DNA from: Pseudomonadota bacterium
GTDB taxonomy: Bacteria; Pseudomonadota; Alphaproteobacteria; Acetobacterales; Acetobacteraceae
DNA length: 64,000 nucleotides
Assembly (NCBI GenBank): GCA_021815825.1
Contig: JAKAZO010000001.1
Coordinates: forward strand, 1-64,000
Direction: 5' to 3'
The notes beneath the pieces are model-generated. The model was not told where the DNA came from, did no database searches, and saw only the letters and a program-made list of their open reading frames with translations. Positions 28,011 to 38,722 of the stretch are shown here, piece after piece. Made by a program: the position numbers and the translations under genes. The number at the start of each line of letters is the position of its first letter. Within the stretch, counting starts at the first letter, position 1.

Positions 28011-29612
28011 TCAGCCGGGGATGATCCAGGGAATGAGGTATTGCTGGATCGCTACCAGGATACCCAGGGCTATGGTCAGCACGACACTGTGGGTGAAGGT
28101 CCGGGCGAAGACCACGCCCTCCTGTCCTTTCAGATCGGTGGTGGAGACGCCGGTGGAGATGTTCTGCGGCGAGATCATCTTGCCCATCACGCCGCCTGAG
28201 GAGTTGGTCGCCGCGAACAGCACGGGATTGAGGTTCAGCTGATTTGCGGCCACAGCCTGCAGGTTGCCGAACAGCGCATTGCCGGACGTGTCGCTGCCCG
28301 ACAGAAAGACCGCGATCCAGCCCAGGAAGGGCGAGACCAGCGGGAAGAACACGCCCACCGAAGCGACCCCGAGCCCGAGCGTATAGGCCATGCCTGAGTA
28401 ATTGAGCAGGAAGGCGAGGCCGACGATCAGCATCACGGTCAGAATGGCGATGCGGATCTGAACGAAGGTGTCGACCACGGCACGGCCCAGCCGGGCCGGT
28501 CCGCATCCCAGCGCCAGCGCGGCGATCACCACGCTGAGCAGGATGGCCGTGCCGGTGCCGAGCGGCTGGAACATCCAGACCGCCGCGTAGGCCTTCTTGT
28601 AAAGCGTAATGAACACCGCGTTGTGCAGCCCGGGCCACTTAACCGCAACCTGTCCGATCGCCGCGATCTTCAGGTGCGTCCAGACGATGACGATGCCAGC
28701 CACCAGCACCCAGGGAATCCAGCCCTGCCACGAGGGCGGTACGCCCGACCGCTCCAGCGCATGGATGTCGGCCTTGATCGCGTATTCCGGATCCGGCGCC
28801 GGCTGCCACACGCGCAGGAAACCGATGGTGCAGATCAGCGATGTCAGCGACGAGATCACGTCGGTCAGCGCGTAATCGAGGAAGTTGGCGGTGAAGAACT
28901 GGGCGAAGCCGAAACTCGCGCCGGCGACGATCAGGACCGGAAACAATGCGCGCACGGAGCGCATCCCGCCGTAGGCGGCCATGACGTAGCAGGGAAGGAA
29001 CAGGGCAAACAGCGGCAATTGCCGCCCGACCATCGCGCCGAGCGCCGTTGCCTTCAGGCCGGTCACGGCGCCGAGCACGGTGATCGGCACGCCGAGGGCG
29101 CCGAAGGCGACCGGGGCGGTATTGAAGATCAGCGTGTAGGTGAGCGCCTCGAGCGGCGGGTAGCCGACCATGATCAGCAGCGAGGAGGTGATCGCCACCG
29201 GCGTGCCGAAGCCCGCGATGCCCTCGAGCAGAGCGCCGAAACAGAAGCCGATCACCACCAGCACGATGCGGCGGTCGTTCGGCAGGTGATCCAGAACCCA
29301 GTTGCGGAAGCTGTCGAACCGGCCGGTTGCGACGGCGACATTGTAAAGCAGCAGGGCGGTGAAGACGATCCACATCACCGGCAGCAGCGCGAACACCATG
29401 CCGTTGGCGACGCTGTCGAGCGCGAGGCCGACCGGCAGCTGCCAGACGCCGATGGCGAGCACCAGCCCGACGACGAGCCCGCCCAGCGAGGCCTGCCATG
29501 CCGGGCGGCGCAGAATGCCGAGCATGACCAACGCCGTGGCAATCGGCAAAACCGCGACGACGAATGAGGCCGGCAGGCTGTCGGCCACCGGCGTGAGCAG
29601 TTGCTGAAACAT
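28011..29612 (-). CDS. lldP: L-lactate permease (LctP family)
   Basis: A 533-residue inner-membrane transporter for lactate and related 2-hydroxyacids. About 12-14 hydrophobic segments; the family stretch FGALLEGIAGFGTPVAIT and the late SGSDTSGNALFGNLQ are both intact, as is NSSGGVMGKMISPQNIS. No lactate dehydrogenase or lldR regulator is adjacent. The 147-base upstream gap should hold its promoter. Confidence 0.95.
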   Translation of the reverse strand: MFQQLLTPVADSLPASFVVAVLPIATALVMLGILRRPAWQASLGGLVVGLVLAIGVWQLPVGLALDSVANGMVFALLPVMWIVFTALLLYNVAVATGRFDSFRNWVLDHLPNDRRIVLVVIGFCFGALLEGIAGFGTPVAITSSLLIMVGYPPLEALTYTLIFNTAPVAFGALGVPITVLGAVTGLKATALGAMVGRQLPLFALFLPCYVMAAYGGMRSVRALFPVLIVAGASFGFAQFFTANFLDYALTDVISSLTSLICTIGFLRVWQPAPDPEYAIKADIHALERSGVPPSWQGWIPWVLVAGIVIVWTHLKIAAIGQVAVKWPGLHNAVFITLYKKAYAAVWMFQPLGTGTAILLSVVIAALALGCGPARLGRAVVDTFVQIRIAILTVMLIVGLAFLLNYSGMAYTLGLGVASVGVFFPLVSPFLGWIAVFLSGSDTSGNALFGNLQAVAANQLNLNPVLFAATNSSGGVMGKMISPQNISTGVSTTDLKGQEGVVFARTFTHSVVLTIALGILVAIQQYLIPWIIPG

Positions 29613-29759
29613 GGTCCTCCCACATACTCATTGGCCGGCGCGGCCTCAGCCGCGCTGGCATCGGAAAAAACGTCGTTATTCGCGCGCGCGAGACTAGGTA
29701 AGCCTGGCTTCAACGCCTAGAGGGATAATCGCGTTGGCGGAAATTCTGTGGCAAACCGG

Positions 29760-30467
29760 TCACGATCGGCGTGCCATCGCGTGCAGGATCTGCTCGGCCC
29801 GGTCCAGGTCCGGCTCGGTCGTGATCTTGAACGCTGCCTCGCTGCCCATCACCAGCGCCACCGCCAGCCCGGCGCGCTCGGCGAGTTGCGCATCATCGGT
29901 GAGTTCCAGCCCGGCGGCATCACGATGCGCGGTGAGCAGGGCGGGAAAGCGGAACCCTTGCGGGGTTTGAGCCCGCCAGAGGTCGCCGCGGTCGACCGTG
30001 GTCACGACCAAGCCGCCGGCGCCGCGCTTCAGCGTATCGACGACGGGAAGGGCGGCGATCGCGCCTGGCGTCCTGTCGAGCTGGTCAAGCACCGCATCGA
30101 TCGTTGCCGCCGCCACGAAAGGCCGGACGGCATCATGGATGAGCACCTTCGCCGGGGCCAGCGGGGCCAGGGCCTCGAGGCCGCGGCGCACAGAATCCTG
30201 ACGCGTGGCGCCCCCGGCGACCGGCGCGGCGATATCGAGCCCCGCCGCCGCTTCAGCGAACAGGGGGGCATCGTCGGGGTGGATGACAACCCGCACGGCA
30301 CCAACGCGCGGGTGTGCAAGGAAGGTATTCAGCGTGTAGCGGAGCACCGCGGCACCGGCGAGCTGGCGATATTGCTTCGGAATCGTGCCACCGAAACGAT
30401 GGCCGCGGCCGGCGGCGACGATGAGGGCGGCGTTCAGCGCCGGGGGCGCATGGGGCGGGTCTTGCAT
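29760..30467 (-). CDS. ispD: 2-C-methyl-D-erythritol 4-phosphate cytidylyltransferase
   Basis: A 235-residue enzyme of the non-mevalonate isoprenoid pathway. The nucleotide loop is ALIVAAGRGHRFGGTIPKQY, followed by IHDAVRPFV and TQTPQGF-type AQTPQGFRF. Many Alphaproteobacteria fuse IspD to IspF; here the ORF ends after the IspD domain and no ispF is adjacent. It is divergent from carA, sharing a 125-base intergenic region. Confidence 0.95.
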   Translation of the reverse strand: MQDPPHAPPALNAALIVAAGRGHRFGGTIPKQYRQLAGAAVLRYTLNTFLAHPRVGAVRVVIHPDDAPLFAEAAAGLDIAAPVAGGATRQDSVRRGLEALAPLAPAKVLIHDAVRPFVAAATIDAVLDQLDRTPGAIAALPVVDTLKRGAGGLVVTTVDRGDLWRAQTPQGFRFPALLTAHRDAAGLELTDDAQLAERAGLAVALVMGSEAAFKITTEPDLDRAEQILHAMARRS

Positions 30468-30528
30468 GCCAATGATCCACAGCGGCGGAGCCTCTTGTTA
30501 GAGGCTTTCCGCTTCGGGAAGAATGCCT

Positions 30529-30578
30529 GGAAAAAATCTCCCACCGGCGGCCGCCGGTTGCGGTGGGAGAAAACTTCC
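30529..30578. promoter_or_regulatory. Imperfect 18-base inverted repeat in the ispD-carA gap
   Basis: The arms 30529-30546 and 30561-30578 pair at 14 of 18 positions, including an unbroken TCTCCCACCG/CGGTGGGAGA core, around a 14-base loop that is itself palindromic (CCGGCGGCCGCCGG overlaps it). The element ends 14 bases before the first carA start. It could be an operator for the HTH fused to CarA, or an RNA hairpin in a leader. Confidence 0.55.
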
Positions 30579-30592
30579 CATAGATTGCGTCC

Positions 30593-31975
30593 ATGCAAGT
30601 GACTGTAGATGAGTTGATCGTCAGGCTGGGCGGCGCGGAGGCGGCGGCGAGACGCCTCGGGGTGGGCACCGAGGCGGTGCGCAAATGGCGAACGGCGCAG
30701 TCCATTCCCGCCAAACACTGGCCCGCCCTGCTCGCCGCCACGGGCCTCGATCTCGCCGATCTCCCCGGCGCACCGCAACGGAGCCATGCCATGCGCGCAG
30801 CGCACCCGACGGAGAGCCTCGTTCCGGCCGGCGCCACCGCCGCCCTTGTGCTGGCTGACGGAAGCATCTTCTGGGGTCGCGGTTTCGGCGCGCATACGGC
30901 CATGCCCGGCCCTGTCGGCGAGGTCTGCTTCACGACCGGCATGACCGGCTACCAGGAAACCCTGACCGATCCCTCCTTCGCCGGCCAGATCATCACGTTT
31001 ACATTCCCGCATATCGGCAATGTCGGTGCCAATGGCGAGGATCTCGAGGCAAACGGCATCGCCGCGCGCGGCCTGGTGGTGAAGCAGGACATTACCGAGC
31101 CGTCCAACTGGCGCGCCGTCAGCGACCTGGCGGGCTGGCTCCGCGCCAAGGGCGTGGCCGGGATCGCCGGCGTGGACACGCGCGCCCTGACGCTCGCGAT
31201 CCGCGACCGTGGCGCACCCTCGGGCGTGATCTGCTTCCCTGAGGACGGGCGCTTCGACCTCGCCGCCGCCCATGCCGCCGCCGCCGCCTGGCCCGGATTG
31301 GAGGGCATGGACCTCGCGCGGGAGGTTTCCTGCACGCAGAGCTACGCCTGGGACGAGACCGTCTGGGCGTGGCCAGACGGGTACGGCCGGCAGAAGTCGC
31401 CTCTGCGCCATGTCGTCGCGGTGGATTACGGCGCCAAGCGCAATATCCTGCGTTGCCTGGCCAATGCCGGTTGTCGGGTCACCGTCGTCCCGGCGACGGC
31501 GACGGCGGACGATATCCTCCGCCACAGGCCAGATGGCGTGTTTCTCTCCAATGGGCCAGGCGATCCTGCGGCCACCGCGGCGTATGCCGTGCCGGCGATT
31601 CGCGGCGTGCTGGAGGCGGGGGTGCCCCTGTTCGGCATCTGCCTCGGGCATCAGTTGCTGGCGCTGGCGCTGGGTGCGCGCACCTTCAAGATGGCCCGCG
31701 GCCATCGGGGCGCCAATCAGCCGGTCAAGGATCTCGCTACCGGGCGGGTGGAGATCACCAGCCAGAATCACGGCTTCGCGGTCGACCCCGAGACCCTGCC
31801 GGAGGGCGTGCGCGTAAGCCATGTCAGCCTGTTCGACGGCAGCAACGAGGGCCTCGCCTGCACGGACCGACCGGTCTTCAGTGTGCAGTACCATCCCGAG
31901 GCGAGCCCGGGCCCGTCCGACAGCCATTACTTGTTCGAACGCTTCGTTGCCCTGATCGACGGCCGGAAAGGCTGA
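30593..31975 (+). CDS. carA: Carbamoyl-phosphate synthase small subunit with N-terminal HTH domain
   Basis: A 460-residue ORF. Residues about 67-460 are a full CarA: the glutaminase that feeds ammonia to CarB for arginine and pyrimidine synthesis. It has [20 protein letters not shown], the nucleophile Cys in FGICLGHQL and the His-Glu pair in [10 protein letters not shown]. Residues 1 to about 60 are extra and look like a Cro/YdaS-type helix-turn-helix: [20 protein letters not shown], then W. The first ATG (30593) has no good ribosome site. The internal ATG at 30791 (Met67), the usual CarA start, has GGAG 7 bases before it, so both a long and a short product are possible. carB follows after 5 bases. 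Confidence 0.93.
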   Translation: MQVTVDELIVRLGGAEAAARRLGVGTEAVRKWRTAQSIPAKHWPALLAATGLDLADLPGAPQRSHAMRAAHPTESLVPAGATAALVLADGSIFWGRGFGAHTAMPGPVGEVCFTTGMTGYQETLTDPSFAGQIITFTFPHIGNVGANGEDLEANGIAARGLVVKQDITEPSNWRAVSDLAGWLRAKGVAGIAGVDTRALTLAIRDRGAPSGVICFPEDGRFDLAAAHAAAAAWPGLEGMDLAREVSCTQSYAWDETVWAWPDGYGRQKSPLRHVVAVDYGAKRNILRCLANAGCRVTVVPATATADDILRHRPDGVFLSNGPGDPAATAAYAVPAIRGVLEAGVPLFGICLGHQLLALALGARTFKMARGHRGANQPVKDLATGRVEITSQNHGFAVDPETLPEGVRVSHVSLFDGSNEGLACTDRPVFSVQYHPEASPGPSDSHYLFERFVALIDGRKG

Positions 31976-31980
31976 GCCCC

Positions 31981-34900
31981 ATGCCCAAGCGCGACGATAT
32001 CCGCTCCGTCCTGATCATCGGCGCAGGCCCGATCGTCATCGGGCAGGCTTGCGAGTTCGACTATTCCGGCGCGCAGGCGTGCAAGGCGCTGCGCGAGGAG
32101 GGGTTGCGCGTCGTGCTGGTGAACTCGAACCCGGCCACGATCATGACCGACCCCGGGCTCGCGGATGCCACCTATATCGAGCCCATCACGCCCGAGATCA
32201 TCGAAAAAATCATCGCGCGTGAAAAGCCGGACGCGCTGCTGCCGACGATGGGCGGACAGACCGCGCTGAATGCGGCGATGCAGCTTGCGCGCGGCGGCAT
32301 CCTGGAGAAATACGGCGTCGAGCTGATCGGCGCGCGCGAAGACGTGATCGACCGGGCCGAAGACCGGCTGAAGTTCCGCGATGCCATGGCGGCGATCGGC
32401 ATCGAGAGTCCGCGCAGCGCGATCGCCCACACGATCGAGGAAGCCCGCGCGGCGCTTGCCCTCGTCGGACTGCCGGCCGTGATCCGCCCGTCCTTCACCT
32501 TGGGTGGAACTGGCGGCGGCATCGCCTACAATCGCGAGGAATTCGAGCAGATCACCGCCGGCGGCCTGGCCGCCTCGCCGACAACCGAGGTGCTCATCGA
32601 GGAGAGCGTGCTCGGCTGGAAGGAGTTCGAGATGGAGGTGGTGCGCGACAAGGCCGATAACTGCATCATCATCTGCTCGATCGAGAACATCGATCCGATG
32701 GGTGTCCACACCGGCGACTCCGTCACCGTGGCACCGGCCTTGACGCTGACGGACAAGGAATTTCAGCGCATGCGCGATGCCTCCATCGCCTGCCTGCGCG
32801 CGATCGGCGTCGATACCGGGGGATCGAACGTCCAATTCGCGCTGGATCCGGCCACCGGCCGGATGCTGATCATCGAGATGAACCCGCGGGTATCGCGATC
32901 CTCGGCACTCGCGTCGAAGGCCACTGGCTTCCCGATCGCGAAGGTCGCCGCCAAGCTCGCCATCGGCTACACGCTCGACGAACTGGTCAACGATATCACC
33001 CGCGTCACCCCCGCTAGTTTCGAGCCGACCATCGACTATGTGGTGGTCAAGATCCCGCGCTTCACCTTCGAGAAATTCCCCGGCACGCCGGCGCTGCTGT
33101 CGACCAGCATGAAATCGGTGGGCGAGGCGATGGCGATCGGGCGGAGCTTCGCGGAAGCACTGCAAAAGGGCCTGCGCAGCATGGAGACGGGGCTCGCCGG
33201 CCTCGACGAGATCGTTCCGCCCGGCGACGGCACCGCCGATGCCTTCCGTGCAGCGCTCTCCGCTCCGCGCCCGGACCGGCTTTTGATGGCCGGGCAGGCA
33301 CTGCGGGCCGGCCTGACCGTGGATGATGTCCACAACGCCTGCCGTTTCGATCCCTGGTTCCTGCGCCAGCTCGCCGACATCGTTGCGGCCGAACGCGTGG
33401 TGGCGACGCACGGCTTACCCACCGAGCCGATTGCGTTGCGGCGCCTGAAGGCACTCGGCTTTGCGGATCAGCGGCTCGCCCAGCTCAGCCGTCGCAGCGA
33501 GAGCGACGTCGCGGCGCTGCGCCAGCGTCTGGGCGTCCGGCCGGTCTACAAGCGCATCGATACCAGCGGCGGCGAGTTCGCGTCCTCGACATCCTATATG
33601 TATTCAACCTACGAGGGCAGCTACGGCGAACCGGTCTGCGAGGCCGCACCCACGGAGCGGCGCAAGGTGGTCATTCTGGGTGGCGGCCCGAATCGCATCG
33701 GACAGGGCATCGAATTCGACTATTGCTGCGTGCATGCCGCGTATGCCCTGCGCGAAGCTGGCTTCGAGACGATCATGGTCAATTGCAACCCGGAAACGGT
33801 AAGCACGGACTACGACACCTCTGATCGCCTCTACTTCGAGCCGCTGACCGCCGAAGATGTGATCGCGCTGATCCGCCGGGAGCAGGAGCGCGGCACGCTG
33901 CTCGGCTGCATCGTTCAATATGGCGGCCAGACACCGCTCAAGCTCTCGCAGGCGCTGGCGCGCGAAAACATCCCGATCCTCGGCACCTCGGCCGAAGCGA
34001 TCGACATTGCGGAGGATCGCGAGCGGTTTCAGCTGCTGCTCCGCCGGCTTGGCCTGCTGCAGCCGGAGAACGGCGTCGCGCGCTCCCTGGCCGAGGCGGA
34101 GACGGTTGCCGAACGAATCGGCTTCCCTGTGGTCATCCGGCCGAGCTACGTCCTCGGCGGGCGCGCGATGGAGATCGTCCATGACCGCGCCGGGCTCGCC
34201 CGCTACATGCGCGAGGCAGTACAGGTCTCGGGCGACAATCCGGTGCTGATCGACCGCTACCTCGCGGATGCCATCGAGGTCGACGTCGACTGCATCGCCG
34301 ACGGGCGCAGCGTCTACGTCGCCGGGGTGATGGAGCACATCGAGGAGGCCGGCATCCATTCGGGCGACTCCGCCTGCGCTCTGCCGCCCTATTCCCTGCC
34401 GCCCTCGGTGGTTACGGAACTCAAGTCGGAGACCGAGGCGCTGGCCAAGGGGCTCGGCGTCGTCGGGCTGATGAACGTCCAGTACGCGATCCAGGGCGAT
34501 GCCATCTATGTGCTGGAGGTCAATCCGCGTGCGTCGCGCACCGTGCCGTTCGTGGCCAAGGCGACCGGCACGCCTGTGGCCAAGATCGGTGCGCTGGTGA
34601 TGGCCGGCGCCGAACTCGCCGCGTTGGCGCCGGACGATCAGGCCGTCGCGCCGCATGTCGCGGTGAAGGAGGCCGTGTTCCCGTTCGCGCGCTTTCCCAA
34701 TGTCGATGTGCTGCTCGGTCCCGAGATGAAATCGACGGGCGAGGTCATGGGCCTGGATGCGAGCTTCGAACGGGCCTTCGCCAAGGCTCAGCTTGGCGCC
34801 GGGGTCCGCTTGCCACAATCGGGCACGGCGTTCCTCTCGGTCAAGGATGCCGACAAGCGGGCGTTGGTCGGGCTCGCGCGTCGGCTGCTGGAGATGGGCT

Positions 34901-35223
34901 TCGCCGTCCTGGCCACCCGTGGCACGGCGGCGCGGCTGGCGGAGGCCGGGCTCACCGTTCGGGTGATCAACAAGGTTCTCGAAGGACGGCCGCACTGCGT
35001 GGATGCCATCCTGTCGGGAGAGGTGCAGCTCGTGATCAACACGGCCTCGGGCGCGCAGTCGGTCGCGGACAGCTTCGCCATCCGTCGAACCGCACTGACC
35101 CATGGGGTGCCACATTTCACCACGCTGGCCGGCGCCCGGGCGGCGGTGCACGCCATCGCCGCGTTGCGGGCCGGGACGCTTGAAGTAGCCCCGTTGCAGG
35201 CGTATTTTCATCGACCGTTCTGA
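31981..35223 (+). CDS. carB: Carbamoyl-phosphate synthase large subunit
   Basis: A 1,080-residue subunit with two homologous ATP-grasp halves. The first half opens with [20 protein letters not shown], the second (about residue 560) with [20 protein letters not shown]. The C-terminal MGS-like allosteric domain covers about 940-1,070. Length matches the family (about 1,073). It starts at 31981, 5 bases after carA. greA follows after a 77-base gap. Confidence 0.97.
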   Translation: MPKRDDIRSVLIIGAGPIVIGQACEFDYSGAQACKALREEGLRVVLVNSNPATIMTDPGLADATYIEPITPEIIEKIIAREKPDALLPTMGGQTALNAAMQLARGGILEKYGVELIGAREDVIDRAEDRLKFRDAMAAIGIESPRSAIAHTIEEARAALALVGLPAVIRPSFTLGGTGGGIAYNREEFEQITAGGLAASPTTEVLIEESVLGWKEFEMEVVRDKADNCIIICSIENIDPMGVHTGDSVTVAPALTLTDKEFQRMRDASIACLRAIGVDTGGSNVQFALDPATGRMLIIEMNPRVSRSSALASKATGFPIAKVAAKLAIGYTLDELVNDITRVTPASFEPTIDYVVVKIPRFTFEKFPGTPALLSTSMKSVGEAMAIGRSFAEALQKGLRSMETGLAGLDEIVPPGDGTADAFRAALSAPRPDRLLMAGQALRAGLTVDDVHNACRFDPWFLRQLADIVAAERVVATHGLPTEPIALRRLKALGFADQRLAQLSRRSESDVAALRQRLGVRPVYKRIDTSGGEFASSTSYMYSTYEGSYGEPVCEAAPTERRKVVILGGGPNRIGQGIEFDYCCVHAAYALREAGFETIMVNCNPETVSTDYDTSDRLYFEPLTAEDVIALIRREQERGTLLGCIVQYGGQTPLKLSQALARENIPILGTSAEAIDIAEDRERFQLLLRRLGLLQPENGVARSLAEAETVAERIGFPVVIRPSYVLGGRAMEIVHDRAGLARYMREAVQVSGDNPVLIDRYLADAIEVDVDCIADGRSVYVAGVMEHIEEAGIHSGDSACALPPYSLPPSVVTELKSETEALAKGLGVVGLMNVQYAIQGDAIYVLEVNPRASRTVPFVAKATGTPVAKIGALVMAGAELAALAPDDQAVAPHVAVKEAVFPFARFPNVDVLLGPEMKSTGEVMGLDASFERAFAKAQLGAGVRLPQSGTAFLSVKDADKRALVGLARRLLEMGFAVLATRGTAARLAEAGLTVRVINKVLEGRPHCVDAILSGEVQLVINTASGAQSVADSFAIRRTALTHGVPHFTTLAGARAAVHAIAALRAGTLEVAPLQAYFHRPF

Positions 35224-35300
35224 TCGCTGCCGCGGGGCCCGGTCTTGCCCGGTCCCGGGGGCGATGCGTTGCATCCAGTCCAGGAAACGAGGGCCGCGCC

Positions 35301-35774
35301 GTGCAGAAATTCCCCATGACCGCCCAGGGTCTGCAGCGGCTGGAGGATGAGCTTCGCCGCCTCAAGAGCAGTGAGCGGCCGGCGGTCATCCGTGCCATCG
35401 CCGAGGCGCGCGGCCATGGCGATCTCAGCGAGAACGCGGAATACCACGCCGCGCGCGAGCGGCAATCCTTCATCGAGGGGCGGATCGGCGAGCTCGAGGA
35501 AATCGTTTCAGCCGCCGAGGTTATCGATCCCTCGCTGCTGTCCGGCGAGCATGTGAAATTCGGCGCCGTCGTGGCACTCCTCGACGAGGAAACCGAGAAG
35601 GAATCGACCTACCAGATCGTCGGCGTGCACGAGGCGGACATCAAGTCCGGGCGGCTGTCCGTGTCATCGCCGCTGGCCAAGGCGCTGATCGGCAAGCGAC
35701 CGGGCGACACCGTCTCGGTGCCGGCCCCTGGTGGGGATCGGGTCTACGAGATTCTCAGCGTCCGCTATTCTTGA
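35301..35774 (+). CDS. greA: Transcription elongation factor GreA
   Basis: A 157-residue factor that stimulates RNA polymerase to cleave backtracked transcripts. The coiled-coil tip motif [16 protein letters not shown] holds the two acidic residues that enter the secondary channel; the C-terminal domain has [14 protein letters not shown]. Starts at GTG, giving the expected MQKFPMT front. The carB-greA order is frequent in Alphaproteobacteria. Confidence 0.97.
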   Translation: MQKFPMTAQGLQRLEDELRRLKSSERPAVIRAIAEARGHGDLSENAEYHAARERQSFIEGRIGELEEIVSAAEVIDPSLLSGEHVKFGAVVALLDEETEKESTYQIVGVHEADIKSGRLSVSSPLAKALIGKRPGDTVSVPAPGGDRVYEILSVRYS

Positions 35775-36997
35775 GCGGGCCGGTGATCACGCTGGCGGAC
35801 GTCCAGGCCGCCGCTTCCCGCATCGCCGGCAGCGTGCTGCGGACCCCGTCGCTGCCCAGTCCTTCGGTCTCGCGCGCCAGCGGCGCCGACGTCGTGCTCA
35901 AGCTCGATAATCTCCAGGCGACCGGGGCCTTCAAGGAGCGCGGCGCGGCCAATCGCCTGGCGCTGCTGACCGCGGCCGAGCGCGCCGCCGGCGTCGTTGC
36001 CATGTCCGCCGGCAACCACGCCCAGGCGGTGGCCCGTCATGCCGGGCTCAACGGCATTGCCGCCATCATCGTCATGCCGCGCTTCACCCCGGCAACGAAA
36101 GTCACCCGCACCGCGTCATGGGGGGCGGAGGTGGTGCTGCATGGCGAGACCTTGGCGGAAGCGGCCGCGCACGCCATCCGCCTGGCGGCCGAGCGCGGCA
36201 TGGTCTTCGTCCATCCCTATGACGATCCGCAGGTTATGGCCGGACAGGGCACGCTGGCGCTCGAACTGCTGGAAGATGCGCCCGGGCTCGACGTAGTGCT
36301 GGTCCCGGTCGGCGGCGGCGGCCTGTTCGCCGGCTGCCTGGCTGCCGCCGAGGCCCATCCCGGTGTCGAGGTCGTCGGGGTCGAGGTCGCCGCCTATGCG
36401 GCGATGGCCCAGCGGCTTGCCGGCCAGCCCGTCACGGTCGGCGGGCCGACGATCGCGGAGGGCATTGCCGTGCGCGATATCGGTGAAGCCCCGCTTGCCG
36501 TGGTCCGCGCCCACGGCGCCGAGGTTCTCGTCGTGCCCGAACGCGCGGTCGAGCAGGCGATCGCGCTGCTGGTCGAAGGTGCGAAACTGGTGGCGGAGGG
36601 AGCCGGCGCGGCTGCGCTCGCGGGCCTGCTCGCCTATCCCGGCCGCTTCGCCGGCAAACGGGTGGGCATCCCGATCTGCGGCGGCAATATTGATGCGCGC
36701 ATTCTCGCCAACGTGCTGCTGCGCAATCTTCTGCGCGACGGGCGGCTGTTGCGGCTGCGCATGGAGATCCCCGACCGCCCCGGTGTGCTCGCCGATATCG
36801 CCGGTCGCATCGGCAATGCCGGCGGCAACATCATCGACGTCTCGCACCATCGGCTGTTCGCCTCGCCTTCGGTGCAATCGGCCGAACTCGAGCTGATGAT
36901 CGAGGCTCGCGACGCGGCCCACGGGGCCGCCATCACCGCCTCGCTCGCCGAACACTATGCGGTCCGGCTGCTCTCGGGTGAGCGGGCCGAAGATTGA
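35771..36997 (+). CDS. ilvA: Threonine ammonia-lyase with ACT domain
   Basis: A 408-residue PLP enzyme deaminating threonine to 2-oxobutyrate for isoleucine synthesis. The PLP lysine is in [13 protein letters not shown], the phosphate loop is VGGGGLFAG, and an ACT-like domain (about residues 330-405, [20 protein letters not shown]) is at the C-terminus. That single ACT places it in the short IlvA/TdcB-like group. It starts at TTG in a TTGA overlap with greA; GTG at 35783 is the alternative. Confidence 0.92.
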   Translation: MSGPVITLADVQAAASRIAGSVLRTPSLPSPSVSRASGADVVLKLDNLQATGAFKERGAANRLALLTAAERAAGVVAMSAGNHAQAVARHAGLNGIAAIIVMPRFTPATKVTRTASWGAEVVLHGETLAEAAAHAIRLAAERGMVFVHPYDDPQVMAGQGTLALELLEDAPGLDVVLVPVGGGGLFAGCLAAAEAHPGVEVVGVEVAAYAAMAQRLAGQPVTVGGPTIAEGIAVRDIGEAPLAVVRAHGAEVLVVPERAVEQAIALLVEGAKLVAEGAGAAALAGLLAYPGRFAGKRVGIPICGGNIDARILANVLLRNLLRDGRLLRLRMEIPDRPGVLADIAGRIGNAGGNIIDVSHHRLFASPSVQSAELELMIEARDAAHGAAITASLAEHYAVRLLSGERAED

Positions 36998-37019
36998 ACG
37001 AGCCACGGGAGGACACAGC

Positions 37020-37769
37020 GTGACCGACAGCAACCGTTTCGCCGGGCAGACCGCGATCATCACCGGCGGCGCCTCCGGGATCGGCCTTGCATGCGCCGAG
37101 CGCCTCGCCGCGGAGGGCGCGCGCGTCGCTGTGTGGGACGCGAACCCGGAGGGGCTGCACGCCGCGCGCACGCGCCTCGGCGGCGAGACACTGACGACGG
37201 TCCTCGACGTGACCGACGCCGAGGCAGTGGCCCGCGCGGCCGACGCGGCCTTTGCCCATTTCGGCCGCGTCGACATTCTCGTCGCCAGCGCTGGCATCTC
37301 CGGGCCGAATGCAGCGGTATGGGAGTACAGCGTCGCCGACTGGCGCCGCGTGATCGACATCAATCTCCACGGTGTCTTCCACTGCAACCGCGCCGTCGTT
37401 TCGCTCATGCAGCGGCATGATTACGGCCGCATCGTCAACATCGCCTCGATCGCGGGCAAGGAAGGCAACCCGAATGCCGCGGCCTACTCGGCGTCCAAGG
37501 CGGCGGTGATCGGGCTGACCAAGTCGCTCGGCAAGGAGCTCGCCAAGACGGGCATTCGTGTCAATTGCGTGACGCCTGCTGCGGTCCGTACCGCTATCTT
37601 CGAGCAGATGACCCAGGCCCACATCGATTTCATGCTGTCGAAAATCCCCCTCGGCAGGTTTGGCGAGGTCGAGGAGATCGCGGCCATGGTCGCCTGGCTC
37701 GCCAGCCGCGAATGCAGCTTCTCCACGGGCGCGGTGTTCGACCTGTCCGGCGGTCGCGCCACCTACTGA
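37020..37769 (+). CDS. SDR-family oxidoreductase
   Basis: A 249-residue classical short-chain dehydrogenase. Cofactor loop TGGASGIGLA, structural ASAG, catalytic Ser in NIASIAG and YxxxK in AAYSASKAAV. The acidic residue after the second strand (VAVWDANPEG) favours NAD over NADP. GTG start with GGGAGG 7 bases before. Substrate unknown; proximity to ilvA gives no firm hint. Confidence 0.93.
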   Translation: MTDSNRFAGQTAIITGGASGIGLACAERLAAEGARVAVWDANPEGLHAARTRLGGETLTTVLDVTDAEAVARAADAAFAHFGRVDILVASAGISGPNAAVWEYSVADWRRVIDINLHGVFHCNRAVVSLMQRHDYGRIVNIASIAGKEGNPNAAAYSASKAAVIGLTKSLGKELAKTGIRVNCVTPAAVRTAIFEQMTQAHIDFMLSKIPLGRFGEVEEIAAMVAWLASRECSFSTGAVFDLSGGRATY

Positions 37770-37902
37770 CCGCGCGCACACGACGGACCGTCCGTCACGC
37801 AATCTTCTCTGACAGGGTCGCGCCGACAGCGTAAGAGCAGGGCCGCAACGCAACCAACCGCGCGCGATTCGCTTCGGGCGCGGCAGGGCCAGCGGAGAGG
37901 TC

Positions 37903-38712
37903 ATGAACGCGCCGGTCTCGCGGACCAGCTATCGCAGCGTCTTCATCTCTGACACCCATCTCGGCACCCGCGGCGCCCGCTGCGACTTCCTCGCCGATTT
38001 CCTGCGCCGCATGAGTTGCCAGCAGCTCTACCTCGTTGGCGATATCATCGATGGCTGGCGCCTGCGGAAATCCTGGTACTGGGACGGAATGCACGACGAG
38101 GTGCTCAGGCTGGTGCTGCGGCATGCGCGCAATGGCACCGACATCACCTATGTTCCGGGCAATCACGACGAGGCATTCCGCGCCTGGCTCCATCATGGGC
38201 TGGAGGTTGCCGGCATCCGCATGGCAGCCGAGGCCGCGCATGTCACGGCGGACGGGCAGCGCCTGCTGGTCCTGCACGGCGACGAATTCGACCATGTCGT
38301 GCGCTATGCCCGCTTCCTCGCCGTCCTCGGCGATGGCGCCTATGTCGCGGCCCTCGTGGTCAATCGGTGGCTCAATCTTGCCCGCCGACGGCTCGGCTAC
38401 CCGTACTGGTCGATCTCCGTGTGGCTCAAGCGGCGGGTGAAAGAGGCGGTCAAGGCGATCGACCGGTTCGAATCCGCGCTTGCCGCGGAGGCCCGTCGCC
38501 GAGGTTTCGATGGCGTCGTCTGCGGCCACATCCACCACGCCGAAATGCGCGAGGTCGATGGCGTACTCTACATCAACAGCGGCGACTGGGTCGAAAGCTG
38601 CACCGCGCTGGTCGAACACCACGATGGCAGGCTCGAGCTGATCGACTGGACGGCCATGGCCAATCTTTCCTTCTATTCCCGCCGGGCAACGCGGATCACC
38701 GAAGCTGCCTGA
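37903..38712 (+). CDS. UDP-2,3-diacylglucosamine diphosphatase-like metallophosphoesterase
   Basis: A 269-residue calcineurin-type phosphoesterase. Metal motifs are in order: FISDTHLGTRG, LVGDIIDGW, YVPGNHDE, LLVLHGDEFD and VCGHIHHAE. The pattern and length fit the LpxH-related branch found in Alphaproteobacteria, where some members hydrolyse UDP-diacylglucosamine in lipid A synthesis and others (LpxI users) have different substrates. The glycosyltransferase follows after 10 bases, so an envelope-lipid role is likely. Confidence 0.88.
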   Translation: MNAPVSRTSYRSVFISDTHLGTRGARCDFLADFLRRMSCQQLYLVGDIIDGWRLRKSWYWDGMHDEVLRLVLRHARNGTDITYVPGNHDEAFRAWLHHGLEVAGIRMAAEAAHVTADGQRLLVLHGDEFDHVVRYARFLAVLGDGAYVAALVVNRWLNLARRRLGYPYWSISVWLKRRVKEAVKAIDRFESALAAEARRRGFDGVVCGHIHHAEMREVDGVLYINSGDWVESCTALVEHHDGRLELIDWTAMANLSFYSRRATRITEAA

Positions 38713-38722
38713 CGGATCGCAC

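Noticed and set aside
33604-35274. A 556-codon minus-strand frame antisense to carB
   Set aside because: Composition is Arg/His/Asp-rich as expected for the complement of a GC-rich gene; no family features.
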